A stretch of 64,000 nucleotides of DNA from Anaerolineae bacterium (GTDB lineage Bacteria; Chloroflexota; Anaerolineae; Aggregatilineales; UBA2796). The DNA lies in NCBI GenBank assembly GCA_019637615.1, contig JAHBVJ010000001.1, positions 248,001 through 312,000 on the forward strand, given 5' to 3'. A program made the position numbers and the translations under genes. Shown here piece by piece: positions 14,137 through 22,140 of the stretch. Position 1 is the stretch's first letter. Each line of letters begins with the position of its first letter. Below the pieces are notes generated by a model. It worked only from the letters and a program-made list of their open reading frames with translations. It was not told the DNA's origin and ran no database searches.

Positions 14137-16569
14137 ATGTTTGCCCGAATTCGCGCCCTGTGGAACCATCGCGGCGATCCCAACGATCACCAGTCTCCAA
14201 CCCATGCCAGCACCGCTTCGCAACGTCGTGCCGAGGATGCCAGCGTACGGGCGCACCAGAGAGCCGTTCGCCGTCAGCGTTATCAAATCGTCAGTGATCT
14301 CTTTCACATTGATGCGGATGAACACTGGCTCACGCTAAAATCGCTTGCCAAATGGAGCATCTTGAGCAGTCTCGTTGGTGCGCTGGCGGGTTCTGCCTCC
14401 GCGCTGTTCCTTGTCAGCCTCCAATGGGCGACCAACTTCCGTCTTGCGCATCCCGAACTCCTATTTTTGCTGCCTATTGTCGGCTTCATCCTCGGCTGGA
14501 TCTACTACCGCTATGCTGGTACGGCGGCGCGTGGCAACAACCTTGTGATCGAACAGGTCAACATCAATAAAGAGCCGATTCCTGCCAAAATGGCTCCTTT
14601 GGTATTGCTTGGCACTGTCCTCACGCATCTCTTTGGTGGTTCTGCCGGACGCGAAGGCACTGCCATCCAGATGGGCAGTAGCCTAGCCGATTGGTTGCAG
14701 CGTCGCTTAGGTTTGAGTCAAGCGGATCGTCGCCTGATGCTCATGGCAGGCATTAGTGGAGGGTTCGGTTCGGTCTTCGGTACGCCCATCGCGGGCTTCG
14801 TATTCGGTTTGGAAGTGCAGCAAGTAGGCCAGATTCATTACGAAGGGCTGCTGCCCTGCCTGATCGCTGCCTTCGTCGGTGATCTTGTCACGCGCGCATG
14901 GGGCGTCTCGCACTCGCATTATCCCGCCCTCGTCAACATCGAGCCTGATCCGGCACTAATGCTGAAAGTTGCCTTAGCGGGCATCTTTTTCGGCCTCACC
15001 AGTCTGCTCTTCATCGAGCTAACGCATGGCATCAAGCACGCCGCCAAACACCTCTTGCGGTGGTCGCCGCTCCGTCCTGCCCTCGGTGGCGTGCTCATCA
15101 TTGCCCTTACCTTGCTGTTCGGCTCCCAAGATTACCTCGGCTTGAGCCTTCCGTTAATCCAGAATGCGCTGAACGGAACAGGCGTTATCGCGTTTGCCTT
15201 CCTGCTCAAGCTAATTTTTACTGCGGTCACGCTCGGCACTGGCTTTCTCGGTGGCGAAGTCACGCCCTTATTTGTCATCGGCTCCACGCTAGGCTATACC
15301 GTCGGGCGCGTCCTGAACATCGATCCTATCTTTATGGCCTCCATCGGGTTTGTCTCAGTCTTCGCGGGAGCCAGCAACACGCCGTTGGCCTGTGCTTTGA
15401 TGGGCATGGAATTGTTCGGTGGCGGATCGGCCTTGTACCTCATCTTAGGTACCTTTATCGCTTATCTCGCGTCAGGCCACCGCAGCATCTACATCACGCA
15501 GCGCGTTGGAGTCCCCAAAGTTTTGGGTCTAGATGTTGAGACCGATGAAAGTCTAGAGATGATCGCTGAACGGCGTTCCGGCTGGCTACCCAAATTGGCT
15601 GTTCTATCAGGCTCCGCCGCCGAACGTCCCGTCAGCGCGGTAATGTCCTCCGATCCCATCGCCGTAACGAGAGACATCACGGTACCGCAGCTTGTCGATG
15701 TAGCGATTCGTGAAGGCGTGCGCACGCTGCCCGTCGTGAATGATCAAGGTGTCGTTGTTGGCATCGTGACAGATAACGATCTCTTGCGGCGTACCAGCTT
15801 GGCGATGCGCTTGGGCTTGATGCCGCTGCTCTCGTCCGCTGAACGCAGTCAATTGCTGCGTGTCTCCGAGCATCAACATGCCGGTGATGTCATGACCTCG
15901 CCTGCGATCACGATTCGGGACTCTGATCCCCTGCATACCGCCGAAAAACGGATGCTAGAGCACGATCTTAAACGCCTTCCCGTAGTGGACAGTTCGGGTC
16001 ATCTTGTCGGTCTCATCACTCGCTCTGATCTATTGCGTGAATTGACCTTCTCACAAACCGCTCCCCGCTGGACGATCGAAGGGCGCGATAAACCGCTTGG
16101 TTGGAATGCACGGGTGGAGCAGATAATGTCGGAAGAAGTTGTCACGGTCGATCCGACCACGCCCTTGAGTCAGGTCATCCAAACCATGCTTACCTCTGCC
16201 CAGAAGCGTATCATCGTCGTAGATCATGCCGGACAAGTACAAGGCTTGATTACGGATGGCGATCTGTTGGCGCGTATACTCACCGCCCACCGTTCCGCGC
16301 TGCTCGAGACACTCCCCGACGTCTGGAAGCAGGAGTCAGCCATCCAGCCGTCGATCCTTGAGTCCTCGCCGCAAATCGCCGCCGATGTTATGACCTCGCC
16401 CGTGATCACCGTAACAATCGGTACCACGGCGCAAGTCGCCCTTCAATTGCTAATGGAGCGCCGTGTCAAGCGTCTACCAGTCGTAGATTCAACGGGACAC
16501 GTGATCGGCTTGGTAGGCCGCGCTGGCCTCATGCGCGCACTGCTATCAGATTTGAACACGCAAATGTAG
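14137..16569 (+). CDS. CLC-F-type fluoride/proton antiporter with four CBS domains
   Basis: 810 residues from ATG 14137; GGAGG at 14120-14124 is too close to the TTG at 14125. An N-terminal soluble stretch of about 75 residues precedes the CLC membrane domain (about 75-450). The selectivity loop reads G-N-N-L-V-I-E-Q-V (133-141) where chloride CLCs have G-S-G-I-P. The gating-glutamate motif is G-R-E-G-T (171-175) where chloride types have G-R-E-G-P. Both departures are as I recall them for fluoride-specific CLC-F proteins, and the fluoride riboswitch upstream agrees. Four CBS repeats follow near 499, 582, 660 and 748, each opening V-x-x-(V/I)-M-(S/T), which would make two Bateman modules. Most CLC proteins have none or one pair. 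It probably expels fluoride at the cytoplasmic membrane, perhaps gated by adenine nucleotides. Confidence 0.88.
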   Translation: MFARIRALWNHRGDPNDHQSPTHASTASQRRAEDASVRAHQRAVRRQRYQIVSDLFHIDADEHWLTLKSLAKWSILSSLVGALAGSASALFLVSLQWATNFRLAHPELLFLLPIVGFILGWIYYRYAGTAARGNNLVIEQVNINKEPIPAKMAPLVLLGTVLTHLFGGSAGREGTAIQMGSSLADWLQRRLGLSQADRRLMLMAGISGGFGSVFGTPIAGFVFGLEVQQVGQIHYEGLLPCLIAAFVGDLVTRAWGVSHSHYPALVNIEPDPALMLKVALAGIFFGLTSLLFIELTHGIKHAAKHLLRWSPLRPALGGVLIIALTLLFGSQDYLGLSLPLIQNALNGTGVIAFAFLLKLIFTAVTLGTGFLGGEVTPLFVIGSTLGYTVGRVLNIDPIFMASIGFVSVFAGASNTPLACALMGMELFGGGSALYLILGTFIAYLASGHRSIYITQRVGVPKVLGLDVETDESLEMIAERRSGWLPKLAVLSGSAAERPVSAVMSSDPIAVTRDITVPQLVDVAIREGVRTLPVVNDQGVVVGIVTDNDLLRRTSLAMRLGLMPLLSSAERSQLLRVSEHQHAGDVMTSPAITIRDSDPLHTAEKRMLEHDLKRLPVVDSSGHLVGLITRSDLLRELTFSQTAPRWTIEGRDKPLGWNARVEQIMSEEVVTVDPTTPLSQVIQTMLTSAQKRIIVVDHAGQVQGLITDGDLLARILTAHRSALLETLPDVWKQESAIQPSILESSPQIAADVMTSPVITVTIGTTAQVALQLLMERRVKRLPVVDSTGHVIGLVGRAGLMRALLSDLNTQM

Positions 16570-16849
16570 GGTGGGCTTTCACCCGTTCCATACGAGCATG
16601 TTTAACGCAATCGTCGTTACGGTGAACGCTTACGGGGTCTCGGAAAACATTGCTTTTTTTTTGTTATTCACGATCTATAAGCCTGCAAAACGGTTACAAG
16701 CAGGTGATGCGTAAAAGAGCAATTCAGAATTGGCAATTAAAGGGATTCACCAACAATATCAAATCAAGCTTAGGGCAAAAAACGACAAAATCGGTGATCG
16801 ATCCGCTGATTATCAGTTGGCAAGCGTCTTGATCTGCGCTACAGTACAA

Positions 16850-16882
16850 CCTAACAAACATTAGTTAGGGTGCTTTGTTAGG
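16850..16882 (+). promoter_or_regulatory. Candidate TetR-type operator before the acyl-CoA dehydrogenase
   Basis: CCTAAC (16850-16855) and GTTAGG (16864-16869) form a 20-bp site that is palindromic at 16 of 20 positions. A second GTTAGG (16877-16882) makes a perfect 9-bp pair, CCTAACAAA with TTTGTTAGG. The last arm touches the ribosome-binding site. In the rest of the 16570-16892 gap only a short GGGTG/CACCC hairpin at 16569-16584 and a T-tract near 16650 are seen. Confidence 0.5.
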
Positions 16883-16892
16883 GGTTATTCAC

Positions 16893-18041
16893 ATGGATTT
16901 TGCGCTCAACCAAGAACAGCAGATGTACCAGAAAGCCGTGCGCGACTTTTGCGAGGGCGAGATCAAACCGTATGCCGCTGAAGTGGATCGGACGGGTGAA
17001 CTGCGCTGGGACGCTATCCGCAAGATGCCATCGCTCGGCCTGACGGGGTTGCAAGTGCCGGAAGAGTATGGCGGCGCGGGCTTGGATACACTGTCGGCGG
17101 CGATTGCGGTCGAAGAATTAGGGCGTGTGTGTGGCTCGACGGCGCTGTCGATTTCGGCGCATAACGGGCTTGGCTGTGGGCCAATCATCAAATGGGGGAC
17201 GGAGCAGCAAAAACAACACTACCTGACCAAACTGACCAGCGGTGAATACCTCGGTGCGCTGGCACTGACCGAACCTAACGCAGGGTCAGACCTGAATAAT
17301 GCCCGCACACTGGCGGTGCGCGATGGACAAACATGGGTAATCAACGGCGCGAAAGCGTGGATCACCAATCCCAAGTATGCGCCCGTGATCACGGTTTTTC
17401 TGCGTACCTCGACTGAGAAAACCAGCCGTAGTTTCAGCATGATCTTGGTCGAACCGAATACACAGGGTGTCACACTACACGCGCCGGAAAAGAAAATGGG
17501 GTTGAAGGGATCGCCCACGCAGATGATCAACTTCGATGATGTGCATGTGCCTGCTGAGAATTTGCTCGGCCCCGAAGGCAACGGCATGTATCAGACTTTG
17601 GAGACTCTAGACGGCGGGCGGATCAGCATTGGCGCGTTAAGCGTAGGGTTGGCACAGGGCGCGTTTGAAGAGGCGGTGCGTTATGCCAAGCAGCGCGAAG
17701 CCTTCGGACAGCAGATCGCCAACTTTCAGGCGATCCAGTGGATGATCGCAGACGCGGCATTGGAGATCGACGCTTCCCGCTTGATGGTCTATCGTGCGGC
17801 GTGGCTCAAAGATCAGGGCAAACCATTTAGCAAAGAAGCGGCGATGGCAAAATTGATGGCCTCGGAAGTCGCGGAAAAGGTATGCTTCAACGCAATCCAG
17901 ATTCACGGCAGCTATGGCTACAGCGCGGAATTCCCCGTCGAGCGCATGTACCGTGATCAACGCCTCATGAGCATCGGTGAGGGCACCAGCCAGATTCAGC
18001 GTTTGGTGATCGCGCGACGGGTGCTGCAAGACATGGCCTGA
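16893..18041 (+). CDS. Acyl-CoA dehydrogenase
   Basis: 382 residues from ATG 16893, with AGGGG 8 bases upstream. This FAD enzyme makes the trans-2 double bond in acyl-CoA and passes electrons to ETF. Family marks are L-A-L-T-E-P-N-A-G-S-D (FAD/substrate motif, about residues 126-136), I-N-G-A-K-A-W-I-T-N, Q-A-F-G-Q-Q-like R-E-A-F-G-Q-Q-I-A-N-F-Q-A-I-Q, and the C-terminal Y-R-D-Q-R-L-M-S-I-G-E-G-T-S-Q-I-Q-R-L-V-I-A-R. The catalytic Glu would be the one in I-G-E-G-T-S, the short/branched-chain position. The exact acyl chain is not predictable. It is alone on its transcript, and the inverted repeats just upstream suggest repression by a TetR-type fatty-acid regulator. Confidence 0.95.
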   Translation: MDFALNQEQQMYQKAVRDFCEGEIKPYAAEVDRTGELRWDAIRKMPSLGLTGLQVPEEYGGAGLDTLSAAIAVEELGRVCGSTALSISAHNGLGCGPIIKWGTEQQKQHYLTKLTSGEYLGALALTEPNAGSDLNNARTLAVRDGQTWVINGAKAWITNPKYAPVITVFLRTSTEKTSRSFSMILVEPNTQGVTLHAPEKKMGLKGSPTQMINFDDVHVPAENLLGPEGNGMYQTLETLDGGRISIGALSVGLAQGAFEEAVRYAKQREAFGQQIANFQAIQWMIADAALEIDASRLMVYRAAWLKDQGKPFSKEAAMAKLMASEVAEKVCFNAIQIHGSYGYSAEFPVERMYRDQRLMSIGEGTSQIQRLVIARRVLQDMA

Positions 18042-18073
18042 CACGGCAGGGCGTTGGGCTGGCGTGGGCAAAA

Positions 18074-18093
18074 TATCCTCCAAAAGGAGGATA
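18074..18093. terminator. Short hairpin after the acyl-CoA dehydrogenase
   Basis: TATCCTCC (18074-18081) pairs with GGAGGATA (18086-18093) over AAAA and is flanked by A-rich runs on both sides. On the plus strand no T-run follows, so its strength is doubtful. Confidence 0.4.
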
Positions 18094-18135
18094 AAAAACT
18101 AACAAAAGTGGAACTTTTTTGTGTGAAAACAGGTC

Positions 18136-18154
18136 TATAATCCTGTAAGGATTA
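18136..18154 (+). promoter_or_regulatory. -10 box and overlapping inverted repeat before the L,D-transpeptidase
   Basis: TATAAT at 18136-18141 has no good -35 partner. It overlaps a perfect repeat, TAATCCT (18138-18144) with AGGATTA (18148-18154), that would cover the transcription start and the approach to the ATG at 18168. Confidence 0.45.
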
Positions 18155-18167
18155 AGGACTAGTCTTC

Positions 18168-19883
18168 ATGCAACAGCGTTATCAGCAACAGCGGACAATT
18201 GCCCATCAGCCGCGCGCGAATCAGCCTGCACCGCAGCCGATTTCCATCGGAACGCCGCCAGCGAGTCGTCAAGCGCCATCGCCACAGCCGATGCAGCAAC
18301 CGATGCAAGTTCCGCCGCGCTACGCACAGCCGCAATATCCGCCCCAAGCGCCACACATGCAACCTGCGCCCGTGCAAGCACCTGCGCCGGCCCGTGCCGT
18401 CCGTGCGCGGTCACATCGCTCACCCATGTTCTGGATGATGTTGGGACTCGCGGCGCTGACGGTGGGTTCAGTGACGACTATCGGCGCGATTGCGGCGGGT
18501 GTGATGCTGTACATGGGCAGTGGACGCATCCTGCCGGGTGTGAGCGTGCTTGGCATTTCGCTCGGTGGCATGTCCACCAGCGACGCCGCCGCCGAACTTA
18601 ACCGCCTGAACGAGATCACCGTCCAAGATGGTGAGCGCACGTGGAAACTGCCCGCTTCGCAGATAGGCATTACCATCGACACGATGGCGACGGCGCAAAA
18701 TGCGCAGCAGGCGGGACGCAGCGACGGGTCGCTGCTCGGCGCGTTCACCCATACCAGCGTCGCGCCCGTCATCAATATCGACTCGAACACGGCATCCCAA
18801 GCGCTGCACGCCTTCGCACAGACCGCCGATCTGCCCGCGCAAAACGCGACGATCCGGTTAGTAAACGGGCAGTTGACGCCTATCGCGGCTTCATCGGGGC
18901 GCATGATGGATGTTGACGCTACGCTGAATCGCCTGTTATCCACTACCACCCAAGAGTTATCCGACGGCGCGCTCGATCTGGTGATGACCACGACGCAGCC
19001 CGCCATCACGGATGCGACACCGCTGCTGGAGCAAACACGTGCCTTGCTGGCTTCGCCGCTGACCATCAATGCCTACAATCCGATCACCAACGAGACTCAG
19101 CCGTGGGCGTTGTCTCCCGATCAGTGGGGCGCGTGGCTGACGACGACGAACACGGCGACGGGCCTTGCCTTATCGCTGGATGGCGGGTCGCTGACCAACT
19201 ACCTGACGCAGCAAAATGCCGCGCTCGGCTCGGCGCACTCAATCAAGGTGGATGAAGCGGTCAAGCAAGTGCAAGACGCGCTCGCCGCCAATAACCCGAC
19301 CAGCACCATCCGCGTGTACAACCCGCCCACCGAGTATACGGTGAACGGCGGCGACACGCTCGGCGGCATCGCGTGGAAAATGGGTATTCCGTACTGGCGG
19401 ATCGAGAAAGCTAACCCCGGCCTGAACCTGAATATGTTGAGCGCCGGACAATCGATCACGATCCCATCGAAGGACGATCTGCTGCCGCTGCCGATTGTGC
19501 CCAACAAGCGTATCGTGGTAAGCATCGCCCAGCAGCGCATGTGGGTTTACGAAAACGGACAAGTCAAATGGGAATGGGCTGGTTCGACGGGCATTCCTGA
19601 CAGTCCGACCGTGCCGGGGGTGTATCAGGTACTCTCGCATGATGGCACAGCTTACGCGGGCAACTGGAACCTCAACATGCCGTCGTTCATGAGCATCTAT
19701 GAGGCGGTACCCGGATTCAGCAACGGCATTCATGGCTTCCCGTGGCGCAATGGTCACCAGATTTTGTGGGAGAACGCGCTCGGTACCAAGGTCACCTATG
19801 GCTGCATTCTGCTCAGTTCGACCAATGCCGAAGCGCTCTACAATTGGGCAGAAGATGGCGTGGTTGTCGAGATCACGGGGTGA
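18168..19883 (+). CDS. Membrane-anchored L,D-transpeptidase with LysM domain
   Basis: 571 residues. A Gln/Pro-rich cytoplasmic arm (1-85) leads to one transmembrane helix (about 87-115). Outside it are a VanW/peptidoglycan-binding-4-like region starting L-P-G-V-S-V-L-G-I-S-L-G-G-M (about 118-380), a LysM domain (Y-T-V-N-G-G-D-T-L, about 390-432) and a YkuD catalytic domain (about 446-570). The YkuD site has H-G-F-P-W and the nucleophile in T-Y-G-C-I-L-L (Cys 546). Most YkuD enzymes have S-x-G-C-I-R, so the arginine after the cysteine is replaced by leucine. The enzyme should cross-link or modify peptidoglycan stem peptides outside the membrane. Its stop codon lies inside a terminator hairpin. 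Confidence 0.9.
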   Translation: MQQRYQQQRTIAHQPRANQPAPQPISIGTPPASRQAPSPQPMQQPMQVPPRYAQPQYPPQAPHMQPAPVQAPAPARAVRARSHRSPMFWMMLGLAALTVGSVTTIGAIAAGVMLYMGSGRILPGVSVLGISLGGMSTSDAAAELNRLNEITVQDGERTWKLPASQIGITIDTMATAQNAQQAGRSDGSLLGAFTHTSVAPVINIDSNTASQALHAFAQTADLPAQNATIRLVNGQLTPIAASSGRMMDVDATLNRLLSTTTQELSDGALDLVMTTTQPAITDATPLLEQTRALLASPLTINAYNPITNETQPWALSPDQWGAWLTTTNTATGLALSLDGGSLTNYLTQQNAALGSAHSIKVDEAVKQVQDALAANNPTSTIRVYNPPTEYTVNGGDTLGGIAWKMGIPYWRIEKANPGLNLNMLSAGQSITIPSKDDLLPLPIVPNKRIVVSIAQQRMWVYENGQVKWEWAGSTGIPDSPTVPGVYQVLSHDGTAYAGNWNLNMPSFMSIYEAVPGFSNGIHGFPWRNGHQILWENALGTKVTYGCILLSSTNAEALYNWAEDGVVVEITG

Positions 19884-19898
19884 GGGCATCCTCACCCC
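19877..19898 (+). terminator. Terminator overlapping the L,D-transpeptidase stop
   Basis: GGGGTGAGG (19877-19885) pairs with CCTCACCCC (19890-19898) over GCAT. The TGA stop is inside the 5' arm. AAATTT follows. Confidence 0.65.
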
Positions 19899-19946
19899 AA
19901 ATTTGCCGCTTGCCGAACACCCCTTCATCGTGGTATCCTAGCCTCA

Positions 19947-20032
19947 ACATCAGGAGTGATTTGACTACGCGTCAATCACAGCAACCTAGGTCGGACACCT
20001 AAGGTGCTTTCCCACCATCACGGTGAGGATGT
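19947..20032 (+). promoter_or_regulatory. SAM-I/IV clan riboswitch
   Basis: P1 is ACATC (19947-19951) with GATGT (20028-20032). AGGA leads into P2, GTGATTTGAC (19956-19965) with GTCAATCAC (19971-19979). Then comes the conserved AGCAACC (19980-19986), P3 TAGGT (19987-19991) with ACCTA (19997-20001), the conserved AGGTGC (20002-20007) followed by TTTCC, and a small P4 CACC/GGTG (20012-20025). GCAACC, the P3 hairpin and AGGTGC in this order are the core of SAM-I-type aptamers. The simple P2 without a kink-turn fits the SAM-I/IV variant or SAM-IV better than classical SAM-I. A terminator follows, so SAM should switch the downstream gene off. Confidence 0.75.
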
Positions 20033-20070
20033 GGCCCAACATAACGGGCAACTAAGTGTCCACAGCGTTT

Positions 20071-20108
20071 ACCCGCGCTCTTGATGTTATTTGAGCAGCG
20101 GGTTTTTG
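20071..20108 (+). terminator. Expression-platform terminator of the SAM riboswitch
   Basis: ACCCGCGCTC (20071-20080) pairs with GAGC-A-GCGGGT (20093-20103), one bulged base, and is followed by TTTTTGTTTG. CGGG at 20045-20048 could compete for CCCG in the 5' arm, which would give an antiterminator. Confidence 0.8.
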
Positions 20109-20177
20109 TTTGTAGATACTCGGTAAAACAAGGTTGCTGATGACGACACTCGGATCACCGCACAGGTTGAGGTCATC

Positions 20178-20693
20178 ATGTCACTTGTTTTCCCCGCCGA
20201 ACTGGACGCGGACGCCCTTAACATCACCGCCGAGATTGCGGTCATCCTCGTTGAGCAGCGTGTTACCGCCCCGATCTTCGATCTAGCTGGCAAGGTGTTA
20301 TCCGCCGCTGCCTATGCCGACGCTGCCGTTCTTGCGCTATCGCAATCTTCCGCCTCTGGAAATTTCAGCTTTGTCGTGCCGCGCGAAGCCGGATCGCGCG
20401 TGCGGCACGTGTTGGGACAGCAATTATGGGATGATCTCAAGCGGGGCGACATCCAAACGCCGCGCCTGATCGAAGATGTAGTGATGCTCACGCTGCGCAC
20501 ACGCGGGCAAAATCCGCAGATCACCACTTGCCTGTACGAACGGTTAGCCGCGCATGGTCTGAACATTCTGATGATCTCGCACACGCACAGCAGCAGCACC
20601 TTGATCGTGCAAGCGTCGTTAACTCAGGCGCAATTGGTATTGATGCCGCCGCACCTTGCACACACACGTTCGGTGGTCATCAACCAGCAGTGA
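20178..20693 (+). CDS. Stand-alone ACT-domain protein, aspartokinase C-terminus-like
   Basis: 171 residues from ATG 20178 with GAGG five bases upstream. It looks like the regulatory ACT pair at the end of aspartate kinases, without the kinase domain. A first strand-helix set contains F-S-F-V-V-P-R-E-A. The second set has D-V-V-M-L-T-L-R-T-R-G, a helix, then L-A-A-H-G-L-N-I-L-M-I-S-H, the place where aspartokinases read G-I-N-I-x-L-I-S. It probably senses an amino acid and partners an enzyme encoded elsewhere. A SAM riboswitch and terminator directly upstream link it to methionine or aspartate-family metabolism. The family match is from pattern only. The lipoprotein gene follows after about 40 bp. 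Confidence 0.65.
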   Translation: MSLVFPAELDADALNITAEIAVILVEQRVTAPIFDLAGKVLSAAAYADAAVLALSQSSASGNFSFVVPREAGSRVRHVLGQQLWDDLKRGDIQTPRLIEDVVMLTLRTRGQNPQITTCLYERLAAHGLNILMISHTHSSSTLIVQASLTQAQLVLMPPHLAHTRSVVINQQ

Positions 20694-20736
20694 GCGTTAT
20701 ACTCCCTTGTGAAATGTTGCACAGGGAGGTGAGTTG

Positions 20737-21123
20737 ATGCGGAAGTGGACTGTAGCGGGTGTCGTCTTATTGATCGTCGTGCTGGCGGGTTGTCGTCAGT
20801 CTCCGCAGGCGACGAGCACGCCGGATTTGGAAATCACACTGGATACAACGACCCCGTTCAAGATGGGACAAACTGAATTGGTCGTCACCTTGAAAGATGC
20901 ACAGGGCACCCCGATTGATAACGCTAAGATCGAGGTTCAAGGCGACATGACTCACGCCGGGATGAAACCATCGCTCGGTTCGGTGGACAAAGGTACGCAG
21001 GGGCAGTACAAAATTCCCTTTGATTGGTCGATGGGCGGCGACTGGGTGCTGACCATCAAGGCCACGCTGCCCGATGGTCGCACGGCGTCGAAGCGGATCG
21101 AAGTCACGATCCCCACCAGTTAG
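20737..21123 (+). CDS. Lipoprotein with FixH/YtkA-like domain
   Basis: About 128 residues from ATG 20737, with GGGAGGTGAG upstream; an in-frame TTG lies just before it. The signal peptide ends in the lipobox L-A-G-C, with the lipidated cysteine near residue 20. The mature domain is one beta sandwich: F-K-M-G-Q-T-E-L-V-V-T-L-K-D-A, P-I-D-N-A-K-I-E-V, M-T-H-A-G-M-K-P, G-G-D-W-V-L-T-I-K. This is the YtkA-like pattern found in FixH-type and copper-associated extracytoplasmic proteins. The M-T-H-A-G-M segment could bind a metal. It may be co-transcribed with the ACT gene and thus fall under the SAM switch. It converges on the aldo/keto reductase with only 16 bp between. Confidence 0.75.
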   Translation: MRKWTVAGVVLLIVVLAGCRQSPQATSTPDLEITLDTTTPFKMGQTELVVTLKDAQGTPIDNAKIEVQGDMTHAGMKPSLGSVDKGTQGQYKIPFDWSMGGDWVLTIKATLPDGRTASKRIEVTIPTS

Positions 21124-21139
21124 CCGCCCATCACAGCGG

Positions 21140-22000
21140 TCAGACGAACAACGGCGACATCTCAAGCGCTTCTACGTCAGCTTGCATTACAGCATCCGAT
21201 GGACGGATCTCAAAGCGCGAGGCTGCGTCCAGCACCTTGGGCAGCACGTTAATATCGCCTGCCGTGTTCAGGAAGACGCCCGGACGCCCCAAAATCCAGT
21301 GTACAGCGTGATCGATGTGCTCTTGTTCAAGCAGCGGTTCGTACCATGTCGCGGCAGTGCGAGGCTGGCCTTCCTGCCAAGGTCGCCGCGTGATCGACTT
21401 GATGGTTTGCAGCGCGATATTGCGCTCCTTGCAGATGGCGGCGACGGTTTCGAAAGCTGCTGCATATTCGGCGTTTTGCATCATCACGTAGCTGTACGGC
21501 AGCAGGATCGAGTCGAAGTCGAAGCGTCCGAGGCTGCGCTTGTGCATGGCGGCGATGGCAACATCATGCCCCGTGACGCCGATGAAACGCGTCAGCCCTT
21601 GTTCGCGTGCCTCGATCAGTGCTTCCAGCGCGCCACCCGGCCCCATCGCGATTTCCCATTCGTCTGGCTGGACGAGATAGTGCATCTGGATCAGATCGAC
21701 GCTGCTCACGCGGAGGCGTTCCAGCGAACGATGCAGTTGATCGCGCGCTTCGGCGTAGGTACGCAGTCCAGTTTTGGTCGCCAAGAAGAACTGCTTGCGG
21801 TAGCGATCCATCCACGGGCCGATGCGCAGTTCGGACTCGCCGTAGCTGGCGGCGGTATCGATGTGGTTGACGCCATATTGCAGGAGCACGTCGAGCGTGC
21901 GGTCGGCATCGGCTTGGCTGACATTGCTGAGGGCAGCCGCGCCAAAAACGGCGCGTGTACTCATATGCCCTGTGCGTCCAAAAGGTGCGGTCACAATCAT
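21140..22000 (-). CDS. Aldo/keto reductase
   Basis: 286 residues, NAD(P)H-dependent TIM-barrel oxidoreductase. The catalytic residues are seen as D-T-A-A-S-Y-G (Asp and Tyr, about 47-53), the lysine in F-L-A-T-K-T-G and the histidine in L-I-Q-M-H-Y. A long segment R-F-I-G-V-T-G-H-D follows, as in the YdjG/YhdN-like group with barrel-only architecture. The substrate is unknown; small aldehydes are typical. GAGGT sits seven bases before the ATG. The LLM-type oxidoreductase gene lies upstream on the same strand, 140 bp away, so a shared transcript from the MerR-type promoter is possible. Confidence 0.92.
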   Translation of the reverse strand: MIVTAPFGRTGHMSTRAVFGAAALSNVSQADADRTLDVLLQYGVNHIDTAASYGESELRIGPWMDRYRKQFFLATKTGLRTYAEARDQLHRSLERLRVSSVDLIQMHYLVQPDEWEIAMGPGGALEALIEAREQGLTRFIGVTGHDVAIAAMHKRSLGRFDFDSILLPYSYVMMQNAEYAAAFETVAAICKERNIALQTIKSITRRPWQEGQPRTAATWYEPLLEQEHIDHAVHWILGRPGVFLNTAGDINVLPKVLDAASRFEIRPSDAVMQADVEALEMSPLFV

Positions 22001-22140
22001 GATTTACCTCAATTCGCTATTTGAATATTCTGTTGAGCAGCACGGAATGAATGGGTACTCAACTACATGAGTTACCAGTGTGGCACAAATCCGACCATTG
22101 GACTAGGTATGTTGAACCTTCAACGGACAACCGATGGCAG

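Noticed and set aside
16650..16832. 60-residue open frame between the CLC and acyl-CoA dehydrogenase genes
   Set aside because: No ribosome site and no protein-like pattern; AT-rich spacer.
21074..22024. 316-residue plus-strand frame opposite the aldo/keto reductase
   Set aside because: Antisense shadow; the minus-strand protein has all catalytic residues.
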